A stretch of 64,000 nucleotides of DNA from Lysinibacillus odysseyi 34hs-1 = NBRC 100172 (lineage in GTDB: Bacteria > Bacillota > Bacilli > Bacillales_A > Planococcaceae). The notes under the pieces were generated by a model, which was not told the DNA's origin, ran no database searches, and saw only the letters and a program-made list of their open reading frames with translations. The DNA lies in the NCBI RefSeq assembly GCF_001591965.1, contig NZ_BCVX01000010.1, forward strand, positions 62,001-126,000, written 5' to 3'. The position numbers and the translations under genes are program-made. Of the stretch, positions 28,288 to 36,766 are shown piece after piece (position 1 is the first letter of the stretch; each line of letters opens with the position of its first letter).

Positions 28288-29361
28288 ATGAAAAAATATA
28301 TAATTGCCAGTATTCTGCTGCTCTTATTCTTTTCCCCTACAATTTATTGGCACTTAAAACCTGAAACTTCAATTGACATAACAGTAATTGATAAAACAGT
28401 GCCTTCAGCTGATTACCGGGAACATCTTGGGTTATTTTGGGTGCTGACAAATTACAAGGCGACAAAACCAAGCGGTGGGAATTACGCCATTGAAGAAGAC
28501 TATTTTGGTTATGACCCAAAGTTGGGAGAACCAATGAACTCCTATAACATTAATAGAAAAGTCGATCTCATCTATATAGCAGATACATATGGCGTCTATA
28601 CGGATGATATTGATGGAAATAAGAAGGGTACCCGCTCCGCCAAAATTTACGGCGGTATGGAGGAAAATGAATGGCAGGCTATTTTGCGCAGCAAAGGAGC
28701 AAACACGACACTGATTGCGGAATATAACTCATTTGCTGCCCCTACCGCAGAAGAACCACGCTCATTAATGGAGGAAATATTAGGTGTTGAATGGAGCGGC
28801 TGGTCAGGCCGTTACTTCGATGATTTGACGAGTAAGGAAATCCCTGCCTGGCTTATTGCCAGCTACGAAGACCAATACCATCAAAAATGGGCCTTTACAG
28901 GGGGCGGTCTTGCGCTTGTCCATTATTCGGACCAAGTAGTCATTATAGGGGAAGAAGATATAGAGGGGAAGGTCTCATTTTCCTGGACAGATAAGGGACA
29001 AAAGAAATTCCCAAAGGCCTCATCATCGGAATATCCTTACTGGTTTGATATTTTAACGCCAAAAGATAGTGCACTCGTCTATGCAGCTTATGACATTCAC
29101 TTATCAAAGGAAGGGAAAGAGGTACTAAAACAAGCCGGCATCCCTGCTTCCTTCCCTGCTGTCATTCACCAGCCGGAGAACAAGACTTATTATTTTGCCG
29201 GAGATTACGCGGACTTTACGAAGGATAATCTGATGAAATGGGAACGGAGTGACTTCTTCATGACGATCTTTTCTAACGATTCCTCCAAATTTTTCTGGAA
29301 GTCCTATGTACCACTAATGCGAGGTATTTTAGATGAAGTTAAAAGCGATAACACGAAGTGA
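28288..29361 (+). CDS. Membrane-anchored extracellular protein paralogous to the glycoside hydrolase N-terminus
   Basis: Protein of 357 residues with one N-terminal helix (about 4-20), so most of it lies outside the membrane. It is homologous over its full length to residues 1-345 of the glycoside hydrolase at 23816: VDLIYIADTYGVYTDD, the ILGVEWSGWSGRYFDDL block, KTYYFAGDYADF and PLMRGILDE all have counterparts there. The opening IDITVIDKTV strand and DLIYIADTYG suggest a Rossmann/flavodoxin-like fold. No known enzyme motif is seen. It is the first gene of the operon; its stop overlaps an alternative start of the next gene. Inferred role: handling the nascent polymer outside the cell. Confidence 0.75.
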   Translation: MKKYIIASILLLLFFSPTIYWHLKPETSIDITVIDKTVPSADYREHLGLFWVLTNYKATKPSGGNYAIEEDYFGYDPKLGEPMNSYNINRKVDLIYIADTYGVYTDDIDGNKKGTRSAKIYGGMEENEWQAILRSKGANTTLIAEYNSFAAPTAEEPRSLMEEILGVEWSGWSGRYFDDLTSKEIPAWLIASYEDQYHQKWAFTGGGLALVHYSDQVVIIGEEDIEGKVSFSWTDKGQKKFPKASSSEYPYWFDILTPKDSALVYAAYDIHLSKEGKEVLKQAGIPASFPAVIHQPENKTYYFAGDYADFTKDNLMKWERSDFFMTIFSNDSSKFFWKSYVPLMRGILDEVKSDNTK

Positions 29362-29387
29362 CGTATGACAGAAAGAAGGTGATAGCT

Positions 29388-30299
29388 TTGAACAACTTCC
29401 ATTGGAAAGAAAATGAATGTACTGACAAAAGAGAATATGAAAAGCTATCTATGCTATTCCAGCTGCAGCTATCTTATGTAGAACGGACAAAGATTACATT
29501 TTCCATTGTCTTGCTTCGCTGGCACCCTTCATGCCTGTTTCCTGGCATGTCTTCAACGGAGCATTATAGGCTCTTATATGATTTTGTTTCCAAACAAATA
29601 AGAAATTCCGATAAAGTATTTTATGATGAACGCTGTCAGTACGTTATCATCATGCTTGGCTTTAGTGGCAATAATGAGGCACGACATTTCCTGCACCGCC
29701 TTTTTAATGCAGCCAATCACCTGTTAAAAGATGTGAAAGGAGATGCTTCCGCAGCCTTCTTAGCAACGACAAGTGAAATCGCAAACGCTCATTGCACATT
29801 GGAGAGTGTGCTTGAAACGAGTACGGCATATTTGGATAAACTGGAAACACAGCCTCCAAATGCCGTTCTGGCCATCGAAGAATTTGCGAAATTCGATACT
29901 GAACTTCTCAAAGTAAGCATTATTGAAGAAAACGGCATTACCGTGTCGATTTTAGAGAATCTATTGCACAATATGAATCTTTTAAACTTCGAGCTGCAGA
30001 TCCGGACATTTGCTGATGGCTATGAATTTCTACAATCGAATTGGTATCAGTCAGGACATACCCATATCGTGCTGGTAAACGACATCTTACCTCGTAAAAA
30101 TGGGATTGAAGTGATGAACTACTTACGCAGCCTGCCGAATGATGAAAAGTATATTATTATGCTGTTGTCTAAAAGAGCTTCAGAGGATGCGATCGTATAT
30201 GCTTTTGATAATGGCGCCGATGCTTATTTCAGCAAGCCCTTCAACCTGAGGTTAATTGAAACACAAATTAAAAATATAGTAAGAAGGCTGCGACAATGA
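29388..30299 (+). CDS. Degenerate GGDEF plus pseudo-receiver protein, candidate c-di-GMP receptor
   Basis: Cytoplasmic protein of 303 residues. Residues about 25-155 resemble a GGDEF fold: FSIVLLRW strand, then R72-N-S-D75 at inhibitory-site spacing (five residues) ahead of the position of GGDEF, which reads ERCQY (81-85). It should not make c-di-GMP but could bind it. Residues about 173-300 form a response-regulator receiver in which the phospho-acceptor aligns with Asn231 (VLVNDILPRKNG); Lys283 is kept and Ser261 replaces Thr. Start: TTG 29388 has AGAAGGTGAT eight bases ahead; an alternative GTG at 29358 overlaps the upstream stop but has no site. Its stop overlaps the next ATG (ATGA). Confidence 0.8.
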   Translation: MNNFHWKENECTDKREYEKLSMLFQLQLSYVERTKITFSIVLLRWHPSCLFPGMSSTEHYRLLYDFVSKQIRNSDKVFYDERCQYVIIMLGFSGNNEARHFLHRLFNAANHLLKDVKGDASAAFLATTSEIANAHCTLESVLETSTAYLDKLETQPPNAVLAIEEFAKFDTELLKVSIIEENGITVSILENLLHNMNLLNFELQIRTFADGYEFLQSNWYQSGHTHIVLVNDILPRKNGIEVMNYLRSLPNDEKYIIMLLSKRASEDAIVYAFDNGADAYFSKPFNLRLIETQIKNIVRRLRQ

Positions 30300-31351
30300 T
30301 TGAAAATCAAACACTTTCTTATGCATTGGCAGCCAGTGCCTTCTTGCTGCTGATCATCAGCGTCCTATTTTTCTACTTAATAGTAATGAGGGTGCGGCAG
30401 CTTCGGCGAGAACAACGGATTAAAGACTATCTTAAAGAGTACCAGGATGTTTGGTACCGCTATCTCGTCTTGGGGGAAAATATTGAGAGACTCCATTCTT
30501 CACGAATAATGGCGCCTTATATAAAAGAAGCAGTAGATCGCCTTTTAACGGCCTATGTCTCTTCCGTTAGCAACCCGGACGTAATAGAACGAATTGGACA
30601 CTTCTGTTCCTTGAACTTCCAAAAATATTATCGTTCCATGCTCCATCATCGAAACTGGGGGGTGCGGATGAATGGACTTTACCGGACGCTCGACTTCAAG
30701 CTTTCATTTCTACTCCCTGATATAGAGCAGCTGTTAAAGAAAAAGAAATATACATCTGAGGAAGAATATCTTGTGATCCTGCGCATTTTATCTATGTATA
30801 ACCGCAGCTTGTTTTTAGCACATTTCTATCAACCTAGCTATCCTTTTAAGGAGTTTCAGTATAAGTCACTGCTCCCTTATTTAGATGAAAGCTATATAGA
30901 GGAGTTCATCCATTCATTTGACTCATTACCACCCTATTTGAAAATTTCTTTACTCGATTATTTGAGTTTTGATTCAAGGATGGATCTTTCTTATTTGAAA
31001 TTCTATGAAAATCTTCTGACAAATATGGAAAGTGAAATACGAATTCGTGCCTTAAAAGCGATTGGCCATTTCGGTACGATTACGTCCATCCATTATTATC
31101 GTCGGTTTGTCGACTCCCCTTATTGGGAAGAACGCCTTATGCTGGCTAAACTGCTCTTCCATGTAGACGAAAAGGACGCAAAGCCACTGCTTGAAAAATT
31201 AGTACAGGATGAATCGTGGTGGGTGCGTAAACAGGCTGCTATTACATTGAGCAGTTTACGCTACGGAATTGAAGTGCTTCAACGGATTGCAGAGCAAAAA
31301 GAAGATCGCTATGCAGCTGAAATGGCAAAAGAGATCTTACAAGTGGGGTAA
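30296..31351 (+). CDS. Membrane-anchored HEAT-repeat protein
   Basis: Protein of 351 residues: one N-terminal transmembrane helix (about 9-31) followed by a cytoplasmic, all-helical domain. The last third shows HEAT-type repeats (SEIRIRALKAIGHFG, PYWEERLMLAKLLFHV, ESWWVRKQAAITLSSL). Such scaffolds bind partner proteins, here probably linking the pseudo-receiver protein and the synthase at the membrane; this is inferred. ATG overlaps the upstream stop, and the next gene starts 4 bp after its stop, so coupling is tight on both sides. Confidence 0.78.
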   Translation: MIENQTLSYALAASAFLLLIISVLFFYLIVMRVRQLRREQRIKDYLKEYQDVWYRYLVLGENIERLHSSRIMAPYIKEAVDRLLTAYVSSVSNPDVIERIGHFCSLNFQKYYRSMLHHRNWGVRMNGLYRTLDFKLSFLLPDIEQLLKKKKYTSEEEYLVILRILSMYNRSLFLAHFYQPSYPFKEFQYKSLLPYLDESYIEEFIHSFDSLPPYLKISLLDYLSFDSRMDLSYLKFYENLLTNMESEIRIRALKAIGHFGTITSIHYYRRFVDSPYWEERLMLAKLLFHVDEKDAKPLLEKLVQDESWWVRKQAAITLSSLRYGIEVLQRIAEQKEDRYAAEMAKEILQVG

Positions 31352-31355
31352 TTTT

Positions 31356-32798
31356 ATGGAACTATCAACCATTTTCATTTGGATGCATACATTTTTCGGT
31401 TATTTCATTATTTTTTATATGATCCTTATTATTGGGATTTATTCTTCAATGCTTATCTTTGCCTATTTCTATATGAAAAAAGGACTCCGGCTTGATAAAA
31501 TAGCCGATAATGATAAAAGTCTGAAAATGATTTATTCAAAGCCTGTTTCTATTATCGTGCCTGCCTACAACGAGGAGCTAGGTGTTATCGATACAATCCA
31601 TTCACTGCTGACACTTGAGTATCCGCAGTTTGAAATTATCGTCGTTAACGACGGTTCAAAGGATGGGACATTACAAACGGTCATTGATCATTTTAAGATG
31701 AGACAGGTACATCGAACAATCAAGCGTGATCTATCAACAAAAGAAGTACGAGGTATCTATGAGTCGGACCTCCATCCAAACATTGTTCTAGTCGATAAAG
31801 TAAATGGAGGAAAGGCCGATGCCTTAAATGTGGGAATCAATATTTCACTCTATCCTTATTTCTGTTCAATTGACGGGGATTCCATCCTCTCTACCACCTC
31901 TTTGCTTCGCGTAATGCAACCTATCATTTCTTCAAATGATGACGTGATTGCAGCAGGAGGCAGTGTACGCATTGCAAATGGCGCGGATGTCCAGATGGGA
32001 ACAGTCGTTGATTCAGTCATACCGAATAATCCGTTTGTCATTATGCAAATTATCGAGTATTTACGTGCTTTTTATATGGGGCGTATTGCCTTGAGCAAAT
32101 TTAATCTCGTTCTGATTATTTCTGGAGCATTCAGTGTCTTCTCGAAAAAGTGGGTAATCAAAGCAGGAGGCTATTCAGTGAATACAATCGGTGAGGATAT
32201 GGAGCTTGTCGTGAAACTTCACCGCTACATGCTGGATCATAAACTAAAAAAAAGAATTGAATTCGTGCCTGACCCGGTTTGCTGGACGGAGGCTCCCGAT
32301 AACCTGCAGGACTTACGCACTCAGCGGCGACGCTGGCATCAGGGGTTACTCGGCAGTCTAATGATTCATAAAAAGATGACCTTCAATCCTAAATACAAGC
32401 AAATCGGCCTCATTTCCTTTCCTTATTTTTGGTTAGTGGAGTTTTTCGGGCCGATTATTGAACTGCTCGGCTATTTATATATCATCATCTCCTTTATGGC
32501 GGGTGAATTATATATAGATTCCGCCATCATCCTAACAACACTGTTTTTAGTGTACAGTACGTTTTTATCTATGTTTGCTATTTTGCTGGAAGCATGGAGT
32601 ATCAATACTTATCCGCGCATCCGGGATGTGTTCAAGCTCATCGGATTCTCGCTGAGCGAAACATTTTGGTTCCGCCCGCTAACTATTTTCTTCCGGCTCG
32701 AAGGAATTATTTACTACCTGCGCAAACGTGAGGATTGGGGACAATTGAAGCGGCGGGGTTTATCTAAAAAAGAAGAGGAATCAAAACAGGCCGTCTGA
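31356..32798 (+). CDS. Processive family 2 glycosyltransferase (polysaccharide synthase)
   Basis: Membrane polysaccharide synthase of 480 residues, like PgaC/IcaA/NodC-type enzymes. Two N-terminal helices, a cytoplasmic GT-A domain with VNDGS (Asp99), IDGDS (Asp173/175), GEDME (Asp281) and QRRRW (323-327), then a C-terminal membrane segment. It uses a UDP-sugar to build and extrude a beta-linked polymer. It has no PilZ domain, so any c-di-GMP control must come from a partner, most likely the degenerate-GGDEF protein encoded two genes upstream. ATG 31356 follows GTGGGG. Last gene of the four-gene operon; the stop codon lies in the terminator stem. Confidence 0.88.
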   Translation: MELSTIFIWMHTFFGYFIIFYMILIIGIYSSMLIFAYFYMKKGLRLDKIADNDKSLKMIYSKPVSIIVPAYNEELGVIDTIHSLLTLEYPQFEIIVVNDGSKDGTLQTVIDHFKMRQVHRTIKRDLSTKEVRGIYESDLHPNIVLVDKVNGGKADALNVGINISLYPYFCSIDGDSILSTTSLLRVMQPIISSNDDVIAAGGSVRIANGADVQMGTVVDSVIPNNPFVIMQIIEYLRAFYMGRIALSKFNLVLIISGAFSVFSKKWVIKAGGYSVNTIGEDMELVVKLHRYMLDHKLKKRIEFVPDPVCWTEAPDNLQDLRTQRRRWHQGLLGSLMIHKKMTFNPKYKQIGLISFPYFWLVEFFGPIIELLGYLYIIISFMAGELYIDSAIILTTLFLVYSTFLSMFAILLEAWSINTYPRIRDVFKLIGFSLSETFWFRPLTIFFRLEGIIYYLRKREDWGQLKRRGLSKKEEESKQAV

Positions 32799-32817
32799 GT
32801 TCACTCTCAGACGGCCT
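32788..32817. terminator. Terminator after the exopolysaccharide operon, bidirectional
   Basis: Perfect 12-bp stem AGGCCGTCTGAG/CTCAGACGGCCT with a 6-base loop; CTATTTAGG follows on plus and GTTTTG on minus. The synthase stop TGA sits inside the left arm. It also serves the converging phosphatase gene. Confidence 0.82.
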
Positions 32818-32827
32818 CTATTTAGGT

Positions 32828-33295
32828 TTATACTAGTCCATGATCTTTCTGGATTTTATTTAATAACACTTCACAGCCTTGTACGCATAAGCTGTACGTC
32901 TCCTCAAAATCACCAGTATACCAAGGATCCGGTACATCCTTTTTATGAGGCGTCAAGTCAAGAAACCGGAAGATTTTTGCCTCACCAGGTGCCTGTAGCA
33001 TCTGACGCGTATTCCGAACATTGCTTTCGTCCATACAAACGATATAGTCAAAATCATCCAGGTCACTGCTTTTTAGCTGTCTTGCCTTCATACCACTAGT
33101 AGAAACCTTCATTTCCTTTAACTTCTTTAGCGTTCCGCTATGTGGCATCTCACCGATATGCCAAGAGCCTGTTCCTGCCGAATCAACTTTAATCTGCGCC
33201 GTTAACCCCTGCTTTTCCACAATATCCCTCATTACTGCTTCAGCCATAGGAGATCGGCAAATATTTCCTAAGCAGACAAATAAAACGCGAATCAT
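32828..33295 (-). CDS. Low-molecular-weight protein-tyrosine phosphatase
   Basis: Cytoplasmic phosphatase of 155 residues. Signature CX5R loop C8-LGNIC-R14-S is at the N-terminus and the general-acid Asp sits in VPDPWYTGDF. Bacillus members (YwlE, YfkJ) act on phosphotyrosine or phosphoarginine proteins; CLGNICRS does not settle which. ATG 33295 follows GGAGGG. It converges on the exopolysaccharide operon across a shared terminator, with no evident functional link. Confidence 0.92.
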   Translation of the reverse strand: MIRVLFVCLGNICRSPMAEAVMRDIVEKQGLTAQIKVDSAGTGSWHIGEMPHSGTLKKLKEMKVSTSGMKARQLKSSDLDDFDYIVCMDESNVRNTRQMLQAPGEAKIFRFLDLTPHKKDVPDPWYTGDFEETYSLCVQGCEVLLNKIQKDHGLV

Positions 33296-33454
33296 TGCTT
33301 TCCCTCCCCGTTTTTTGTGAAGAAGCAGTTGTTTACTATTCTTCTCTCACTTCCTGCGTAAACACCAGCTACCATATTTACTTTATACCGGTTCCATAAC
33401 ATACGGCGATATCGTAAAGAGGCTTCTTTGACTTTTCAAACGCTTCCTTATTTG

Positions 33455-34045
33455 CTACTTATTATTTTCCAGTTCAGCAAGCAATCGTGTAAATTCATGC
33501 TCCAAAAACTGTGTCGCTTCATCACGCGCTTCCTTACCGTTTTCTACCGTAAATGGCTTTCCATAAATTAAATATCCCTTTTGGCGCTTTAATACTCCAC
33601 CGATGTCCTTAGGACCGATATAGGCTGCCGGAACAATCGGCGCCTTTGAAAGCTGTGCAATCGTTACTGCTCCTTGCTTTAGATCGTTGCTTTCTGCACT
33701 GCGTGTACCACTTGGAAAAACACCGACAATTTTACCTTCCTTGATCAACTGGCGGGGAATTTTAATGACGCTCGGTCCTGGGTTATCCCGATCCACGGGA
33801 AACGCATTTAGCCGTGGAATCAGCCAGCTTAGCCCCTTCATGTCAAATAATTGCTTTTTTGCCATGAAGTGAATTTCCCGTGGGTAAATAGAAACCCCTA
33901 AATTTAGAATGTCCACATAGCCATTATGTGTGCAGGCAATGACAAAGCCACCCTCAGCCGGGACATTTTCAAGTCCATATACCTTTGCCTTCGATCCATT
34001 TACCGACAAAAACATTTTGACAACATTTGCTGCTAATTTATACAC
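33455..34045 (-). CDS. plsC: 1-acyl-sn-glycerol-3-phosphate acyltransferase (PlsC family)
   Basis: Membrane-associated acyltransferase of 196 residues making phosphatidic acid or a related lipid. Catalytic HX4D is present as H-NGYV-D near residue 40. The usual FPEGTRS block reads FPSGTRS (about 110), losing the common Glu. GTG start at 34045 behind TAGGAAA. Monocistronic. Confidence 0.87.
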   Translation of the reverse strand: MYKLAANVVKMFLSVNGSKAKVYGLENVPAEGGFVIACTHNGYVDILNLGVSIYPREIHFMAKKQLFDMKGLSWLIPRLNAFPVDRDNPGPSVIKIPRQLIKEGKIVGVFPSGTRSAESNDLKQGAVTIAQLSKAPIVPAAYIGPKDIGGVLKRQKGYLIYGKPFTVENGKEARDEATQFLEHEFTRLLAELENNK

Positions 34046-34134
34046 TGCTTATTTCCTACCTTATATATGTGATGCATTTATTTTACTAAAAGGCTCTCCT
34101 ATATTCTACTGTTGATTTCAAGTTGGGGCTTTTC

Positions 34135-35016
34135 TCAGCTGTATTGCTTCGCTAATTGTTCAATCAATTTTGGGAGCCAATCATTAAGCCTGCTGAAAAC
34201 AAACCCTTCACCTTCTGCTTTTTCCGTTGTCATATACCAGGAAGCCGGGATGGCATAAGGAGAACGAATTTCATCGTTTCCAACAAGTGCAATTTTCGCA
34301 CGCTTTCCCGTCGCCTTCTCGATAAGATCCATGAGCTCTTTCAAGGAAATCTTTCCGGCTGCCGTTGCATTATAAGGCCCTTGTGCATCGCTAAGTCCTG
34401 CCCACTTCAGGAAGCGACCTGCCTCTTCCGCTGTTATAAAGGACATTTCTGCATCCATATTAACAAATCCAATCGGCTTTTCCGCTGCTACTCGTTCCAC
34501 GTGAAAATGTAATCGTTCTGTATAATCATCTATCCCTAGAACGATTGGAAAACGTACTGCTACAACGGGGAATTCAGCATATTTGAAAAATACAGCCTCC
34601 GCCTGCCGCTTCCCTTCTCCATAGGTAAAATCATTCGTTTCGCCCATTACTATTTCATATGTGTACGGGTCAAAATCCTTTTCTGTTTTTGCTTTACCAT
34701 TAGCCTCATAAGTAGAGAGTGTGGAGGTGAAGACTAGCTTACCGATTTTTCCATTGAAAATATCGCAAAATGCCTTTGCATCATTCGGTGAATAGCAAAT
34801 ATTATCATAGACGATATCATATGTTTGCCCTTCCATTGCTTTAGCAAATGCTACCTTGTCTCCCCTGTCCACTGTAATATGCTGTACGTGCTCCCCAAAT
34901 GGATTTGCCATCTTCCCACGTGTAACAATTGTCACTTGATGACCTTCTTCTAAAAGCTGTTCTACTAATTTACGTCCAAAAAAACGCGTTCCGCCAAGTA
35001 CTAAAATTCTTTTCAT
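34135..35016 (-). CDS. NAD(P)-dependent epimerase/reductase of the extended SDR type
   Basis: Protein of 293 residues with the nucleotide-binding motif LGGTRFFG at the N-terminus, Ser/Thr in FTSTLSTYE, and YGEGKRQAE as the YxxxK catalytic pair. Relatives include nucleotide-sugar epimerases and isoflavone-reductase-like proteins; the substrate cannot be told. ATG 35016 follows GGGGAG. No operon partner. Confidence 0.82.
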   Translation of the reverse strand: MKRILVLGGTRFFGRKLVEQLLEEGHQVTIVTRGKMANPFGEHVQHITVDRGDKVAFAKAMEGQTYDIVYDNICYSPNDAKAFCDIFNGKIGKLVFTSTLSTYEANGKAKTEKDFDPYTYEIVMGETNDFTYGEGKRQAEAVFFKYAEFPVVAVRFPIVLGIDDYTERLHFHVERVAAEKPIGFVNMDAEMSFITAEEAGRFLKWAGLSDAQGPYNATAAGKISLKELMDLIEKATGKRAKIALVGNDEIRSPYAIPASWYMTTEKAEGEGFVFSRLNDWLPKLIEQLAKQYS

Positions 35017-35081
35017 TTTAACTCCCCTTACTTGTTTAATTGTTTGCAGCCAATATTTTACTCATCCCGCAATTGTGTCCT

Positions 35082-35909
35082 CTATTCCATCATGCCGCTC
35101 AACAGTAGGACATCGACTGTAATTTCATTCAGCATGATTTCGTTTTTTCTTTCAATATGCCATCCCATTGGTGTCATTTCCAATAGCTTTGGAACAAGCG
35201 CCTGTGTTAGCGGTAGTGTATATGTAAGACGCTCTGCCTTTACTTGTTTAAAGCTTTCCTTGAAACGTACTACCGTCTCTTCATTTGAATAGCTTTCCTT
35301 TTCCGAATGGGCAAAAGCCTGCTGGCGCAGTTCTTTTAAATATCCCTCATGCGGCACGACTTTGATAACCTTGCCTCCTGGCTTTAGCACTCGTTTAAAT
35401 TCCTCATAATTGGCCGGGGACAAAATATTAAAAATTGTATCAAAGCTTTCTTTCTTGTAAGGGCTTTTTGCCAAATCCCCTACACACCACATAAGCCCCG
35501 GGTAAAATTTAGCAGCAGCTAAAATTCCTTCCTTCGCAATATCAATTCCCACACTGATTGCTCCAGGTCTTTTTGCTGTAATTCTTGCCAGATGAGATCC
35601 TTCCCCGCATCCGGTATCTAAAAGATGAACACCTACCGCCAGTTCTGCCAACCGTGTCTGCAGTGCATCATATAATCCACTAGAAATAATTTCATGCCGC
35701 GCTTCGAATAATTCCTTTGCATACATCGACTGTACCGGCCTCGTCATAAAATTGATATATCCCTGCTTGGCAATATCAAAGGAATGGTTATTTGTGCAAA
35801 CGATTGCACCGCTATCCTCCACCTGTACTTGCCGGGCACAAATAGGACAGATGAAAATCGATTGATTATATTGCATATTTTGAATACATACTGCTCTTTT
35901 TGATAACAT
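35082..35909 (-). CDS. rlmA: 23S rRNA guanine-N1 methyltransferase, RlmA family
   Basis: Cytoplasmic methyltransferase of 275 residues. N-terminal zinc-binding segment CPIC...C...H (about 21-42), family phrase FDIAKQGYIN, and SAM loop LLDTGCGEGSHL near residue 98. RlmA methylates G745 or G748 in 23S rRNA helix 35. ATG 35909 follows GGAGG; an in-frame upstream start lacks a site. It is followed and preceded by terminators. Confidence 0.88.
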   Translation of the reverse strand: MLSKRAVCIQNMQYNQSIFICPICARQVQVEDSGAIVCTNNHSFDIAKQGYINFMTRPVQSMYAKELFEARHEIISSGLYDALQTRLAELAVGVHLLDTGCGEGSHLARITAKRPGAISVGIDIAKEGILAAAKFYPGLMWCVGDLAKSPYKKESFDTIFNILSPANYEEFKRVLKPGGKVIKVVPHEGYLKELRQQAFAHSEKESYSNEETVVRFKESFKQVKAERLTYTLPLTQALVPKLLEMTPMGWHIERKNEIMLNEITVDVLLLSGMME

Positions 35910-35944
35910 AATATTTCCTCCAATACTCATATGTATCATAGCAT

Positions 35945-35983
35945 GAAAGGGGTGCTCCGTATGTTTTCACGTACAGAGCCCCC
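35945..35983. terminator. Terminator between phosphatase and rlmA genes
   Basis: GGGG-GCTCCGTA pairs with TACAGAGC-CCCC (one wobble, one bulge); CTTTTTATT follows on plus and TTTCATG on minus. It most likely ends the phosphatase transcript. Confidence 0.78.
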
Positions 35984-35986
35984 TTT

Positions 35987-36766
35987 TTATTCGAGGTATT
36001 TTGCCTGAAGAGCATTTCGGATTTCTGCTGAAATACCAAACTGATCCTGGAGAAAGTCTGTTTCTGTTTCATAACGTCTGTCAATTTCCTCAAAAACAGC
36101 ATGCAAATACTTTTCATCGGCGGACATTATTTCATGAAACACAGTCAAATCCATGTCTGGATAAACGGCTGTCAGTCTTTTTTCCATTTGGGCGACCACA
36201 GGGGCTAAGAGACCATTTGTTAATAAATAGTCTTGCATAATTGTTTCACGTGGCACTCCTAACGTAAGTAAAATCAGTGCCCCTCCCACCCCTGTCCGGT
36301 CTTTTCCCACTGCACAATGATGAAGTAGCCCTAAATTCGCTTCGTCCTTTAGTAATTGCATAAGCCGCTGAAACGAAGGGTTATTAAAAGGCATCTGTGC
36401 ATAAAACTTTGTAAACAAATCAGCATCTATTTGGTTATAAAAGTTGAAATTGTGTGATTCCATCTTCATTGTCCCGGGCATTTTAAAAGGAGCAGCACCT
36501 TTTGCGGGAACACGTATATTTTGAACACCTTCTATCACAGGCGTTGGATTAGCTTCTGCCTCATTATCATCGCGATAGTCAAAAATTGTTTTAATACCTA
36601 GCCGCTTCAATTTTTCCTGATCCTGCGGAGTCATCTTTGCCAAATTCGCCGAGCGGAAAAATAAATGCCGTTTCACTATTTTTCCGCTATGTGTTTTATA
36701 GCCTCCCATATCACGAAAATTGTGTACGCCCTCTAACACAATACTTGGATTTGCATCATATAGCAT
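35987..36766 (-). CDS. Tyrosine/dual-specificity protein phosphatase (Y_phosphatase3 type)
   Basis: Protein of 259 residues with the active-site loop C151-AVGKD-R157-TG and the N-terminal NFRDMGGY motif of the bacterial tyrosine phosphatases related to Mycobacterium PtpB and Listeria LipA. It lacks a signal peptide, so it acts in the cytoplasm or is released without one. ATG 36766 follows GGAGGTGG; upstream extension has no site. Confidence 0.9.
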   Translation of the reverse strand: MLYDANPSIVLEGVHNFRDMGGYKTHSGKIVKRHLFFRSANLAKMTPQDQEKLKRLGIKTIFDYRDDNEAEANPTPVIEGVQNIRVPAKGAAPFKMPGTMKMESHNFNFYNQIDADLFTKFYAQMPFNNPSFQRLMQLLKDEANLGLLHHCAVGKDRTGVGGALILLTLGVPRETIMQDYLLTNGLLAPVVAQMEKRLTAVYPDMDLTVFHEIMSADEKYLHAVFEEIDRRYETETDFLQDQFGISAEIRNALQAKYLE

